Part shown: positions 1 to 8,176 of the stretch, one piece after another
Layout: every line of letters starts with the position of its first letter
Numbering within the stretch: position 1 is the first letter of the stretch
Origin: CAILUG01 sp903844415
GTDB lineage: Bacteria > Pseudomonadota > Gammaproteobacteria > Pseudomonadales > Pseudohongiellaceae
Direction of reading: 5' to 3'
DNA: 64,000 nt
Assembly: GCA_947477655.1 (NCBI GenBank)
Contig: CANJTS010000005.1
Location: 124,001 to 188,000 of the forward strand
Translations under genes and position numbers: made by a program
Notes under the pieces: model-generated
Told to the model about the DNA's origin: nothing
Seen by the model: the letters and a program-made list of their open reading frames with translations, nothing else
Databases searched by the model: none

Positions 1-356
1 TGGAAAATAGCTTGAGCATAAACCCAGATAATCACCCGCTCACAATGTCCTATGCAACAACACTAACCAAAGCAGGCCATTTTCAATTAGCAGCTGAAGT
101 GCTAAAAAAACACGCGATTAAGTATCCAAATGACATGCAGCTTTGGTATGACCTTGCCGAGGTCCAAGGGTTAGCTGGAAACATAAGTGAAGTACATCTC
201 GCAAGAGCAGAATATTTCATCACGGTGGGAGATTTTGCCAAGGCCAGGGATCAACTTGAATTTTCACTTCGTCTTAACACTGACCCGTTGGTGATAGCCA
301 GGTTACGTCAGAGGCAACAATACATACGTGACATTGAAAATAAATTCTATCGCTGA
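1..356 (+). CDS. bepA: BepA-like periplasmic M48 protease, 3' end only
   Basis: This is the C-terminal part of a TPR-containing M48 metalloprotease of the BepA/YfgC type, which in other Gram-negatives degrades or helps assemble outer-membrane beta-barrel proteins such as LptD. The reading frame is open at the left edge (GAA AAT AGC TTG...), so the gene starts outside the window and its HExxH protease domain cannot be seen. What remains is TPR-like helices, including a 'LAEVQGLAGN' segment and a 'ARAEYFITVGDFAKA' segment typical of the family's last repeats. It ends at TGA 354-356 and converges on nadA, a neighbour it also has in Pseudomonas. The assignment rests on the C-terminal repeats and synteny. 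Confidence 0.75.
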   Translation, partial: ENSLSINPDNHPLTMSYATTLTKAGHFQLAAEVLKKHAIKYPNDMQLWYDLAEVQGLAGNISEVHLARAEYFITVGDFAKARDQLEFSLRLNTDPLVIARLRQRQQYIRDIENKFYR

Positions 357-401
357 TAATTGCAGATATTTTCAAAATTTATTTCTAATATAAATCGAGA
401 A

Positions 402-1475
402 TTATAAAACGTTAAGATTTTTCTTGAAATTGAGCATACGTTGCAAGGGAATCATAGCCAGTCTGCCGAGTTCAGCATCTACAACAATCTCGTTCTCACC
501 ACGCAAGAGTGAGTTATAAAGATTTTCCATGGTATTCATTCCCATCCAAGGACATTGAGCACAACTGCGGCAGGTGGCACCTTCCCCAGATGTTGGTGCC
601 ATAATAAACTCTTTTTCTGGCGCTAATTGCTGCATTTTGTAAATAATGCCATGATCTGTTGCTACAATAAATTGAAGTTCAGGCCTCGATTGCGCAGCCT
701 TGATTATTTGTGTAGTAGAACCAATTACATCTGCAAGTTCTAAAACATTTAGTGGTGCTTCTGGGTGAGCTAGTACTGCCGCCTTTGGATACAAGTGTTT
801 CATATCAAGCAGTGCCTTCGCTTTAAACTCTTCATGTACTATGCAGGCTCCATCCCACAACAAAATGTCTTCACTGCATAACTTACGTTGAATGTATCTA
901 CCTAAATGTTTGTCTGGAGCCCAAATTACAGATTTACCTGACGCAAGAATATGTTCGACTACTTCTACTGCAATTGCAGAAGTAACTACCCAATCCGCTC
1001 GCGCTTTCACACCTGCAGAGGTGTTGGCATAAACCACAACCTCGTGATCTGGATGTGCATCACAAAACATTGAGAATTCATCGACTGGGCAGCCAAGATC
1101 AAGAGAACAGGTTGCTGCCAGAGTCGGCATCAAAACAGTTTTTTCTGGATTAAGAATTTTTGCAGTTTCTCCCATGAAACGCACTCCTGCTACTACCAAA
1201 GTACTCGCATCAGAGTTGGCTCCAAATCGCGCCATTTCGAGAGAATCAGCAACAAAACCACCTGTTTCTTCTGTAAGAGATTGAATTTTAGAATCGGTAT
1301 AATAATGCGCTACAAGGACAGCATTTTTTTTCTGCAAAAGAACTTTGATTTTTTCTTTGTAGTCAAATTGCAAATGCGGGGTAAGAAAATTGTTAGCAGG
1401 AATTTTATTCAGCCATGTACGGACCAATGTACGGTCTGCAACCAAGTCAGAATTTATTTTGTCAGTTATTTCCAT
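402..1475 (-). CDS. nadA: Quinolinate synthase A
   Basis: NadA condenses iminoaspartate with dihydroxyacetone phosphate to quinolinate, the precursor ring of NAD, in the cytoplasm. The 357-residue protein has normal length and carries the three cysteines expected to bind the [4Fe-4S] cluster: one in the TCSLDLGCP region, one at 'GACIVHEE' and one in the C-terminal CxxCxxC stretch (CRSCAQCPW). The 'VAHYYTD' N-terminal signature is also present. The ATG at 1475 is the natural start; the protein has a short N-terminal extension before the conserved core. It lies downstream of tRNA-Lys and convergent to bepA, as in Pseudomonas. It could be co-transcribed with the tRNA, since no clear terminator is seen between them. 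Confidence 0.96.
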   Translation of the reverse strand: MEITDKINSDLVADRTLVRTWLNKIPANNFLTPHLQFDYKEKIKVLLQKKNAVLVAHYYTDSKIQSLTEETGGFVADSLEMARFGANSDASTLVVAGVRFMGETAKILNPEKTVLMPTLAATCSLDLGCPVDEFSMFCDAHPDHEVVVYANTSAGVKARADWVVTSAIAVEVVEHILASGKSVIWAPDKHLGRYIQRKLCSEDILLWDGACIVHEEFKAKALLDMKHLYPKAAVLAHPEAPLNVLELADVIGSTTQIIKAAQSRPELQFIVATDHGIIYKMQQLAPEKEFIMAPTSGEGATCRSCAQCPWMGMNTMENLYNSLLRGENEIVVDAELGRLAMIPLQRMLNFKKNLNVL

Positions 1476-1599
1476 AATAAATGCAAAAATTTTGGCTTGC
1501 CATTTAATTGCCGGATATTAAGACAGCTTTTAGGATAAATAAAAAAGGCTGCATATATGGCAGCCTTATTGTAACTGAGATTATTGAGAGAAACTAAAA

Positions 1600-1675
1600 T
1601 GGTGGGTCGTGCGCGATTCGAACGCGCGACCAATTGGTTAAAAGCCAACTGCTCTACCGGCTGAGCTAACGACCC
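1600..1675 (-). tRNA. tRNA-Lys (anticodon UUU)
   Basis: On the minus strand the 76 nt fold as a cloverleaf. The acceptor GGGTCGT pairs with ACGACCC, the anticodon loop is CTTTTAA with anticodon TTT, the T loop is TTCGAAT, and the 3' CCA is encoded. It sits between queC and nadA, the same place it occupies in Pseudomonas-type genomes. Confidence 0.97.
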
Positions 1676-1791
1676 ATTTAAGAAAGTCGGCATAGTACGC
1701 AAAGATGCCAAAATTACAAGTATTTTTCTTATCTTGAATGTACTGACCCTTACATTTTACCGACTTGTTAGAACTTTTTCATCTTCATATA

Positions 1792-2523
1792 TCATAAGGT
1801 CTGATAATTGGTTGGATCAATGTTATTTGCCTCAAAAAATCCTTTGCTGCGAAAACGACAGCTATCGCATTTACCACACGCTCGACCATTAGCATCGGCC
1901 TGATAACAAGAAACTGTAGCGCTATAGTCAATACCTAGTTTGAGTCCTGTAACAATAATTTGGGATTTACTCATGTCGATTAACGGGGTGAGTATCTTTA
2001 GTTCCCTTCCTTCTACACTAGCCTTAGTTGCCAACTTTGCCATAATTTGAAATGCTGAGATGAAATCTGGCCGACAATCAGGATAGCCAGAATAATCTAG
2101 AGCATTCACACCAATATATATGGCTTCGGCACCCAGAACTTCTGCCCATGCAAGAGCATACGACAGAAAGACCGTATTGCGCGCCGGAACGTAGGTGATG
2201 GGGATACCATGTGTTTCGTGTTCAGGGATAGCTATAGAAGAATCAGTGAGTGCAGAACCACCAATCTCACTCATATCTAATTTAATTATTTTGTGCATTG
2301 AAATTTGCATTTGATTTGCAATGCGAACTGCCGCACCAAGTTCACTACGATTTCTCTGACCATAATCAAAACTCAGACCGTAACACTCGTAACCCTGAGT
2401 TTTGGCGATAGCAAGGCAAGTCGCGGAATCGAGCCCCCCTGAAAGAAGTACCACGGCTTTGGCACAACAATTGGTATTAGCTGGATTTGCAGTGTCTTTG
2501 GATTGAGTTGTGGTAAAAGACAT
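1792..2523 (-). CDS. queC: 7-cyano-7-deazaguanine synthase (QueC)
   Basis: QueC converts 7-carboxy-7-deazaguanine to preQ0 with ATP and ammonia, on the way to queuosine in tRNA. The 243-residue protein has the PP-loop ATP-binding motif SGGLDS near residues 28-33. A C-terminal zinc site follows the CxxxxxxxxCGxCxxC pattern (Cys in 'VSCYQ', then ACGKCDSC). A Cys-rich, low-complexity N-terminal extension of about 20 residues precedes the conserved core. It follows queE by 3 nt on the same strand, so the two are surely one transcript. The QueD and QueE partners should be housekeeping; the PTPS at 30067-30444 is a poor QueD candidate because it lacks the catalytic Cys. Confidence 0.96.
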   Translation of the reverse strand: MSFTTTQSKDTANPANTNCCAKAVVLLSGGLDSATCLAIAKTQGYECYGLSFDYGQRNRSELGAAVRIANQMQISMHKIIKLDMSEIGGSALTDSSIAIPEHETHGIPITYVPARNTVFLSYALAWAEVLGAEAIYIGVNALDYSGYPDCRPDFISAFQIMAKLATKASVEGRELKILTPLIDMSKSQIIVTGLKLGIDYSATVSCYQADANGRACGKCDSCRFRSKGFFEANNIDPTNYQTL

Positions 2524-2526
2524 TTG

Positions 2527-3174
2527 TCAGCGACCTACAGCATCTGCCCACAAATATTTATGCAATTGAACCTGCATACGTACTGGAAGCCTATCTCTCA
2601 ATATCCAATCAGCCAAGACTCCTGGTGCGAGCGCGGCATGACTTGGTGAAAAAAGTACATCTGAAACTTTATTAGTTAAAGCAAATTCTGTTAATTTGGA
2701 TTTTGACCAAATGTAATCATTTTCATCACAAATCACGAATTTAATTTGATCATTCCGGGATAAATGATCAATGTTGGAATAGAGGTTACGGTTATGTTCT
2801 TCTGAACCTGGAGTTTTTATATCCATAACTTTACTAACACGACTGTCTACCTGCGCAATATCTAGTGCACCACTGGTTTCTAAAGATACTTCATACCCAG
2901 CATCACACAGCAGGGTTAACAGAGGCAGACATGACAACTGGGACAGTGGCTCACCACCGGTTACAGTTACATACCGAGGGGAGTAAGACGAAACTTCACG
3001 CAGGACTTGATCCAATTTGTATATTATTCCTCCAGTAAATGCATAGGACGTATCGCAATAAGCACATCGTAGGGGGCATCCAGTTAGACGGACAAACACC
3101 GTTGGGCAACCTACTGTACGAGATTCCCCCTGCAGTGAAAAAAATATTTCAGTTATACGTATATTTACATTCAT
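2527..3174 (-). CDS. queE: 7-carboxy-7-deazaguanine synthase (QueE)
   Basis: QueE is a radical-SAM enzyme that contracts 6-carboxy-tetrahydropterin to 7-carboxy-7-deazaguanine for queuosine. The N-terminus shows 'FFSLQGES', followed by the cluster-binding CxxxCxxC at Cys33, Cys37 and Cys40 (GCPLRCAYC). A 'TGGEPL' motif lies in the barrel. The 215 residues are a normal length for the proteobacterial form. It lies downstream of cpoB with a 74-bp gap and just upstream of queC, the usual order after the tol-pal cluster. Confidence 0.95.
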   Translation of the reverse strand: MNVNIRITEIFFSLQGESRTVGCPTVFVRLTGCPLRCAYCDTSYAFTGGIIYKLDQVLREVSSYSPRYVTVTGGEPLSQLSCLPLLTLLCDAGYEVSLETSGALDIAQVDSRVSKVMDIKTPGSEEHNRNLYSNIDHLSRNDQIKFVICDENDYIWSKSKLTEFALTNKVSDVLFSPSHAALAPGVLADWILRDRLPVRMQVQLHKYLWADAVGR

Positions 3175-3248
3175 GATACTGAATGGAGACAGTAGAATTT
3201 CAAGGATTTAAAAACGTTCTTAAATAGGATTGGAAACTTGTAGGGTCA

Positions 3249-4151
3249 TTACTGCCCATTCAAATAGTTTTCTGCTTCTCGGATTTCTGTTGAACTATCA
3301 GGATAACGAGTAGCGATTTCTCGCCAAGTTTGATCAGCAAGACTTAAATCGCCTAACTGCTTGTAAGCTACACCCAATTTTAACATGGCACCTGCTGCCT
3401 TGGGGTCTTGAGAATAATCGGATAGTATTTTGTTAAAAACATCTTTCGCTTGACTAAAACGTGAAACCAAAATGAACGCTTCGCCTTGCCAATAATAGGA
3501 ATTAGTCAAATAACGCCCCTGAGGGTAATTATCAATATAAGATTGAAACATGCTGATAGATTCTTCGTAATTACTTTGCTCAAGTAATAAATTTAACGAT
3601 GTCCGATATAATTCCTGCTCATCCATTTGGCCAACTAACGCAGGGAGGGGAGCACCAGCCGGTTGTACAAATACAGGTACTGCTTCTGAGCGTGTTCCTT
3701 GAGTTGAGTTATTTGCTTGAACGCTTTCTCCAACGGCTGATGTAGATCGTTGAATAGATGAATCAACAGTAGAAACTTCGGCTTGACCAATTGTTGATAA
3801 GAGAGATGCAGGACTCGTCCCGGACACCTCGGAAGTAGCTACATTAACTCCATTCTGGGAAGAAATACTAAGTCGACGATCGATATCAAGGTAACGATCA
3901 CGCTGTTCAGTTTGTATTTTTTTTATCTGAAAGTTTTGCTCTTCAACTATTCCGCGCAGGGTTTGGACTTCCTGTTGCAGTGTTTCAAGTTGCTCATACA
4001 AACTAATCACCAAGTCATTGTTGGACCCTGCTTGTGATGATGTAGTCTGATTTCGAATGCTGGAATTACCAGCCCCAGAATTTGTGACAGGGACTTGAGC
4101 AAGGACAGAAAGTGACAAAAAAACCAGAGCTAACAAAAAAGCTTTTAGCAT
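3249..4151 (-). CDS. cpoB: Cell division coordinator CpoB (YbgF)
   Basis: CpoB is a periplasmic TolA-associated TPR protein that couples outer-membrane constriction to peptidoglycan synthesis by PBP1B. The start is placed at ATG 4149-4151, with GGAAGG just upstream; a longer reading would run through a strong terminator hairpin and is rejected. The 300-residue product begins with a signal peptide (MLKAFLLALVFLSLSVLAQ). A coiled-coil stretch follows (about residues 40-95, 'LYEQLETLQQEVQTLRGIV'), then a Ser/Thr/Gln-rich linker and about three TPR repeats in the C-terminal third. It is the last gene of the Tol-Pal set and probably depends partly on readthrough, as the terminator after pal ends at its ribosome-binding site. 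Confidence 0.92.
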   Translation of the reverse strand: MLKAFLLALVFLSLSVLAQVPVTNSGAGNSSIRNQTTSSQAGSNNDLVISLYEQLETLQQEVQTLRGIVEEQNFQIKKIQTEQRDRYLDIDRRLSISSQNGVNVATSEVSGTSPASLLSTIGQAEVSTVDSSIQRSTSAVGESVQANNSTQGTRSEAVPVFVQPAGAPLPALVGQMDEQELYRTSLNLLLEQSNYEESISMFQSYIDNYPQGRYLTNSYYWQGEAFILVSRFSQAKDVFNKILSDYSQDPKAAGAMLKLGVAYKQLGDLSLADQTWREIATRYPDSSTEIREAENYLNGQ

Positions 4152-4162
4152 ATTGACCTTCC

Positions 4163-4190
4163 AAAAAAAAAAAGCCGGGCGAACCCGGCT
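4163..4190 (-). terminator. Rho-independent terminator between pal and cpoB
   Basis: Read on the minus strand, a 7-bp GC-rich stem (AGCCGGG / CCCGGCT, loop TTCG) is followed by 11 T residues. It lies 19 nt past the pal stop. The T tract ends only a few bases before the GGAAGG ribosome-binding site of cpoB. Confidence 0.9.
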
Positions 4191-4209
4191 CAATTAGATT
4201 TTGTGACTC

Positions 4210-4722
4210 TTATTTCATTTCAACACGACGGTTCTTTGAGTAAGAAGCCTCAGAAGTACCACTATCTGCCGGCATTTCTTCTCCATAACTTACTGTTTCC
4301 ATCTGACCTGCTGAAACGCCCTGTACCTGGAGGTATCTTTCTATTGACTGTGCACGACGCTCACCAAGTGCAAGGTTATATTCGCGAGTACCACGCTCAT
4401 CAGCATGACCTTCTAATCGGATATTTTTGCTCGGATTAGCTTTCAAATCGTTCGCATGGTGTACAAGTGCATCCCGGTCTTCTGCACTGAGATCTGATTT
4501 GTCAAATTCAAAATAGAATATCTTTTTGGCCAAAGCTGCATCACGTGCTGCAATTTCTGCAGCTGAAAGACCACCTGCATTTCCAGCACCTGAAGCGTTA
4601 GCATTGTTGGTAGTTGCGGGTGTAACTGCGGTTGATTCTTCAGCATCATTGGAGGCGCAAGCCACCATCATCACTGATAACAAAGCAGCCATACCTAATT
4701 TCAGAACGGTGTTATATTGCAT
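4210..4722 (-). CDS. pal: Peptidoglycan-associated lipoprotein Pal
   Basis: Pal is an outer-membrane lipoprotein that holds peptidoglycan and interacts with TolB and TolA to constrict the envelope at division. The 170-residue precursor has a lipobox ending MVAC (Cys22), so it should be diacylglycerol-modified after signal peptidase II cleavage. An Ala/Asn/Gly-rich linker follows. An OmpA-like domain covers about residues 65-170, with 'FEFDKSDL', 'GHADERGTREYN', 'LGERRA' and 'NRRVE' motifs. A GAGGAG ribosome-binding site precedes the ATG. A 139-bp gap separates it from tolB, room for its own promoter although none is convincing by eye. Confidence 0.96.
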   Translation of the reverse strand: MQYNTVLKLGMAALLSVMMVACASNDAEESTAVTPATTNNANASGAGNAGGLSAAEIAARDAALAKKIFYFEFDKSDLSAEDRDALVHHANDLKANPSKNIRLEGHADERGTREYNLALGERRAQSIERYLQVQGVSAGQMETVSYGEEMPADSGTSEASYSKNRRVEMK

Positions 4723-4861
4723 ACAAACTCCTCGGTTTTATTATGCTAGGGCAAAGACTGCTATATTCTCGTCACTTTTTGGTAAAGTAACAAGTCCCAT
4801 TGCATTATTTTTTGAACTTTTTATTTAGATTAATGTCTTTTTTAACTCTTGAGCTACCCTA

Positions 4862-6178
4862 TCAATTAAGGTAAGGCGACCAAGCCGGCTCTCTTACATC
4901 TCCTTCGGCGATAGGGAGTTGGAACTTTACTCTACCGTCAATGGAAACTGCGTTAAGAATTCCCCGATTTCCTGATTTCGACGCATACATAATCATGCTA
5001 GCGTTAGGTGCTATTGTAGGCGATTCATCAAGCGATGTCTCTGTCAATATTCTTATAGTACCTCGATCAAGATTCTGAATTGCAAGATGGTAGTCGTCAG
5101 TAGTGTCAAGCCTATGAATTAGGACCAAATTCTTACCATCCTGTAGCATCATTCCTTTGGAATTATAGGTGCCCTCGAAGGTCACTCTTTCAGACCAACC
5201 AGTATCCAGGGCAACCTGATAGATTTGTGGTCGTCCATTCCCGCCTTGTTCAGAAGTATAGATCAATGACTTACTGTCGGGCATCCAACTGGGCTCTGTA
5301 TCTACGGCGAAATGAGTGGTAATTTTTCGTAAATCTCTGGTTTTTAAGTCCATTACAAAAATATCTGGGTTGCCATCCTTTGAAAGCACCATTGCCATTT
5401 TAGTGCCATCAGGTGACCACACTGGAGAGCTGTTGATCCCGGGGAAATCAGTTATTTGCTCTCTTGTACCAGTCCCAAGATCCTGAATATAAATTCGTGG
5501 CCGAGTTGATTCAAAACTGACATAGGCAATCTGACGTGCATCAGGTGACCAGGATGGAGACATAATGGGTTCTTGCGAATTTAACAATACTTGAGCACGG
5601 CCACCATCTGCATCTGCCATGTTCAACTGATAGTTTGACTCAAGCTGAGATATTCGTTGGGATGTAATGTACAAAATCTTTGTTCCAAAAGCTCCCCTTA
5701 CTCCTGTTACTTGCTCGAACACGACATCACTTATCTGATGAGCAATGTCACGCAGTTGAGATTCTGTACCGCTTATCACCTCTCCAATCATGCGCATTTC
5801 GCGGACTACATCAAACAATTCATATTGCACTTCAAAAAGCTCACTGTTATTAGAACGCATGATTTTGCCAATCAACAAATAATCAGAACCCAAAAAACGC
5901 CAGTCACGAAAAAAAACTTCATTTTCCTCATGTGGTGTACTCAGCATGTTCTCTTCTGCAATGGGAGAAAACTCGCCGCTGTTACGTAAATCTCTGTTAA
6001 CAACATCCGTGATATTTTCACTTAACACGCCAAAGCCTTGCCATTCGAAAGGCACTATAGCTATAGGTACTGGATTATCAACGCCTTGGGTAATCTGGAT
6101 TGTTAATTGTTGAGCATGCGCAAGACTGCACATTAGATAACCAAAAAAGAAAAAACCTCTCAGATAATGTTTGATCAT
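4862..6178 (-). CDS. tolB: Tol-Pal system beta-propeller protein TolB
   Basis: TolB is a periplasmic protein that binds Pal and transmits TolA activity. The 438-residue precursor has a signal peptide ending near 'SLAHAQ'. An N-terminal anticodon-binding-like domain follows, with 'IAIVPFEWQG' and 'DVVNRDLRNSGEF'. The C-terminal six-bladed propeller has repeated blade signatures such as 'SPSWSPDARQIAYVS', 'SPVWSPDGTKMAMV' and 'EPSWMPDSKSLIYTS'. Its ATG overlaps the tolA stop by 4 nt (ATGA), showing translational coupling. Confidence 0.96.
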   Translation of the reverse strand: MIKHYLRGFFFFGYLMCSLAHAQQLTIQITQGVDNPVPIAIVPFEWQGFGVLSENITDVVNRDLRNSGEFSPIAEENMLSTPHEENEVFFRDWRFLGSDYLLIGKIMRSNNSELFEVQYELFDVVREMRMIGEVISGTESQLRDIAHQISDVVFEQVTGVRGAFGTKILYITSQRISQLESNYQLNMADADGGRAQVLLNSQEPIMSPSWSPDARQIAYVSFESTRPRIYIQDLGTGTREQITDFPGINSSPVWSPDGTKMAMVLSKDGNPDIFVMDLKTRDLRKITTHFAVDTEPSWMPDSKSLIYTSEQGGNGRPQIYQVALDTGWSERVTFEGTYNSKGMMLQDGKNLVLIHRLDTTDDYHLAIQNLDRGTIRILTETSLDESPTIAPNASMIMYASKSGNRGILNAVSIDGRVKFQLPIAEGDVREPAWSPYLN

Positions 6179-7017
6179 TGTATTAATTTCTCTGGCCTAA
6201 TGAATTGGAGATTTATACGTCTAAAATTCTCATCGAACACTTTCGGTGGCAAATCTTGTAATTCAGGAAAACTTTCTGCACTTTTGACAGCAGAAATTAT
6301 TGATCGATCAAATACATCATTACCACTTGATTGCACTATTTCACTTGTGATTACTTCTCCTGTAGGAGTAAGAACCAATCGAATAACAGCAGTCATACCA
6401 TTGGGCGAGTTTTCAGGAATATTCCAATACATTTGAATTATTTCTTTAATTTTAGCTGCGTATTGAGCAACCAAACTTGCCTGAGCACTTTGCGCTTGTG
6501 CTTGATCAGCAGCCAGCTTAGCAGCATCTTGTTGTGCTGCTTGGGCGCGCGCTACTTGCTGTAGTCGCTCGCTCTCTTTACGAGCGGATTCTCGTTTAGC
6601 TGTTTCCTCTTTTTTTGCAGCAGCATCCTTCTCTTGCTGTTGTTGTGCTCGGGTTTCAGATTCCTTCTTCCGCTGAGTTTCCGCAAGCTGATTTTCTTGT
6701 TGAACACGATCTCTTTCCTTTTTTTGTTCTTGTTCTCTAGCAGCATTGCGTTCACGTTGTTGATCTGTACGCTGCTGTTGTCTTTGTTGCTCCAATTCTT
6801 CAATGCGTCGAAGTCGCTGGGGGTTTTCCTTTATCACAGTAGCGCTAACAAACGTTTGCGGCTCTACAATTAAAAAATCAGCAGGACTATTTTTGGTGGG
6901 CAACAGGATATAAAGCAAAAAACCATGCAATATTAAAGCGAACACAACACCAGGTGGATAGCCATCAAATTTAAGTAACCAGTTCATCATGTCTGGATGC
7001 TCAAGGACCAACTCCAT
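6175..7017 (-). CDS. tolA: Cell envelope integrity protein TolA
   Basis: TolA is an inner-membrane protein that spans the periplasm and is energised by TolQR to pull on Pal/TolB. The reading frame gives 280 residues: a single N-terminal membrane segment (about residues 23-41, 'VVFALILHGFLLYILL'), a long Gln/Glu/Lys/Arg/Ala-rich helix (about 65-185), and a C-terminal TolA domain with 'YWNIPENSPNGMTAVIRLVLTP'. The start is uncertain. From ATG 7017 it overlaps tolR by 17 nt and is preceded by an unhelpful CCTCCT. The twin ATGs at 6990 and 6987 give a start after the tolR stop and may be the real ones. The helical domain is shorter than in E. coli. Confidence 0.92.
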   Translation of the reverse strand: MELVLEHPDMMNWLLKFDGYPPGVVFALILHGFLLYILLPTKNSPADFLIVEPQTFVSATVIKENPQRLRRIEELEQQRQQQRTDQQRERNAAREQEQKKERDRVQQENQLAETQRKKESETRAQQQQEKDAAAKKEETAKRESARKESERLQQVARAQAAQQDAAKLAADQAQAQSAQASLVAQYAAKIKEIIQMYWNIPENSPNGMTAVIRLVLTPTGEVITSEIVQSSGNDVFDRSIISAVKSAESFPELQDLPPKVFDENFRRINLQFIRPEKLIQ

Positions 7018-7447
7018 TAGGAGGTTGTGTGATGAGTCGTACTCCCTTTGTTCCAGCGGATTCCAAAGTCGATAACAAGCTCATTACCACACCATAATTT
7101 ATGACAGCATCTGCCTCAAGGAATACGGGAACTTCAGGATTTGCAGCCATTATCTTAGCCACATTTTCGCCTAAAAGTTCTAGTGGAACCGGCTCTGGGT
7201 TTTCCTGAGTGGATTCACCCAGACTGATGAAATACATTCCTTCTGCATTTATTGATACCACCAAGCTTTGTTCTTCATCTTCCTCTACAACTTCGGAATT
7301 AGCTTGTGGTAAATCTACCTTCACACCCTGGGTTATCAAGGGTGTAGTTACCATAAAAACAATTAACAGTACCAGCATTACATCAATCAACGGTACTACA
7401 TTGATTTCTGCCATAGGTTTGCGTCGTTGATTTCGATTTGTTTGCAT
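7001..7447 (-). CDS. tolR: TolR, ExbD/TolR-family stator protein
   Basis: TolR forms, with TolQ, the proton-driven motor that energises TolA. The 148 residues have a short basic cytoplasmic start, one membrane helix (about residues 19-38, 'IDVMLVLLIVFMVTT') containing the conserved proton-path Asp, and a periplasmic domain. Its ATG overlaps the tolQ stop as TGATG, so the two are translationally coupled. Confidence 0.95.
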   Translation of the reverse strand: MQTNRNQRRKPMAEINVVPLIDVMLVLLIVFMVTTPLITQGVKVDLPQANSEVVEEDEEQSLVVSINAEGMYFISLGESTQENPEPVPLELLGENVAKIMAANPEVPVFLEADAVINYGVVMSLLSTLESAGTKGVRLITQPPNGVGP

Positions 7448-8151
7448 CAGCCTTTTTCCGCGCTGCGTTTGCTATGAGCCTGACGATGCAGAATGCTGGA
7501 GAATTCATCCATAAAAGTATGATAACTGTGAACAATGGATTCCACGTTGGAAGAATAGCGGTTATAAGCAAAAACTGCCGGGATTGCTGCAAATAAACCC
7601 ATTGCAGTAGCAATCAAGGCTTCTGCAATGCCCGGTGCTACAACCGCAATACTGGCCTGGGTCTGATTAGCTAGACCAATAAACGAATTCATGATGCCCC
7701 ATACCGTGCCAAACAAGCCAATATACGGCGATAAAGAAGCAACAGTTGCCAACAAAGCCAAATGTTTATCTAATACTTTTTCTTCGCGTGCCAAAGCCAC
7801 CCGCATTGCTCTTTGTGCACCCTCCATCACCGCATCTGAATCAATGCCATCTTGCTGGCGCAGTCGAGTGAACTCTTTGAAGCCTGACCGAAAAAGGTTT
7901 TCAAGTCCTATGACTGCTGTGTTGCCTTTCTGCTTGCTGGAACCATCCCTAAACAATTGGCTTAGATCAATGCCAGACCAAAATCTTTTTTCAAAGGCGC
8001 CTACTTCATTATTGGCATCACTGATTACAATCCATTTCTGCACAATAATGACCCATGACATTATTGAGAGAAACAATAACATTAACATAACCAATTTCAC
8101 GGCCAATGTGGCACCAATAATCAGACCCACAAAACTCATCGATTCGTTCAT
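7447..8151 (-). CDS. tolQ: TolQ, MotA/TolQ/ExbB proton channel
   Basis: TolQ is the channel-forming partner of TolR. The 234-residue protein has a first membrane helix near residues 15-38, a cytoplasmic loop, and two more helices in the C-terminal half ('IGLFGTVWGIMNSFIGL' and 'EALIATAMGLFAAIPAVFAY'), the conserved MotA/ExbB core. It begins the tol genes 25 nt after ruvB. The small thioesterase gene ybgC that usually precedes tolQ in Pseudomonas and E. coli is absent here. Confidence 0.96.
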   Translation of the reverse strand: MNESMSFVGLIIGATLAVKLVMLMLLFLSIMSWVIIVQKWIVISDANNEVGAFEKRFWSGIDLSQLFRDGSSKQKGNTAVIGLENLFRSGFKEFTRLRQQDGIDSDAVMEGAQRAMRVALAREEKVLDKHLALLATVASLSPYIGLFGTVWGIMNSFIGLANQTQASIAVVAPGIAEALIATAMGLFAAIPAVFAYNRYSSNVESIVHSYHTFMDEFSSILHRQAHSKRSAEKG

Positions 8152-8176
8152 TTAATCCTCAAAATTTCTATAAATA

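Noticed and set aside
1466..1711. Small frame across tRNA-Lys
   Set aside because: It runs through a complete tRNA gene and has no homology features.
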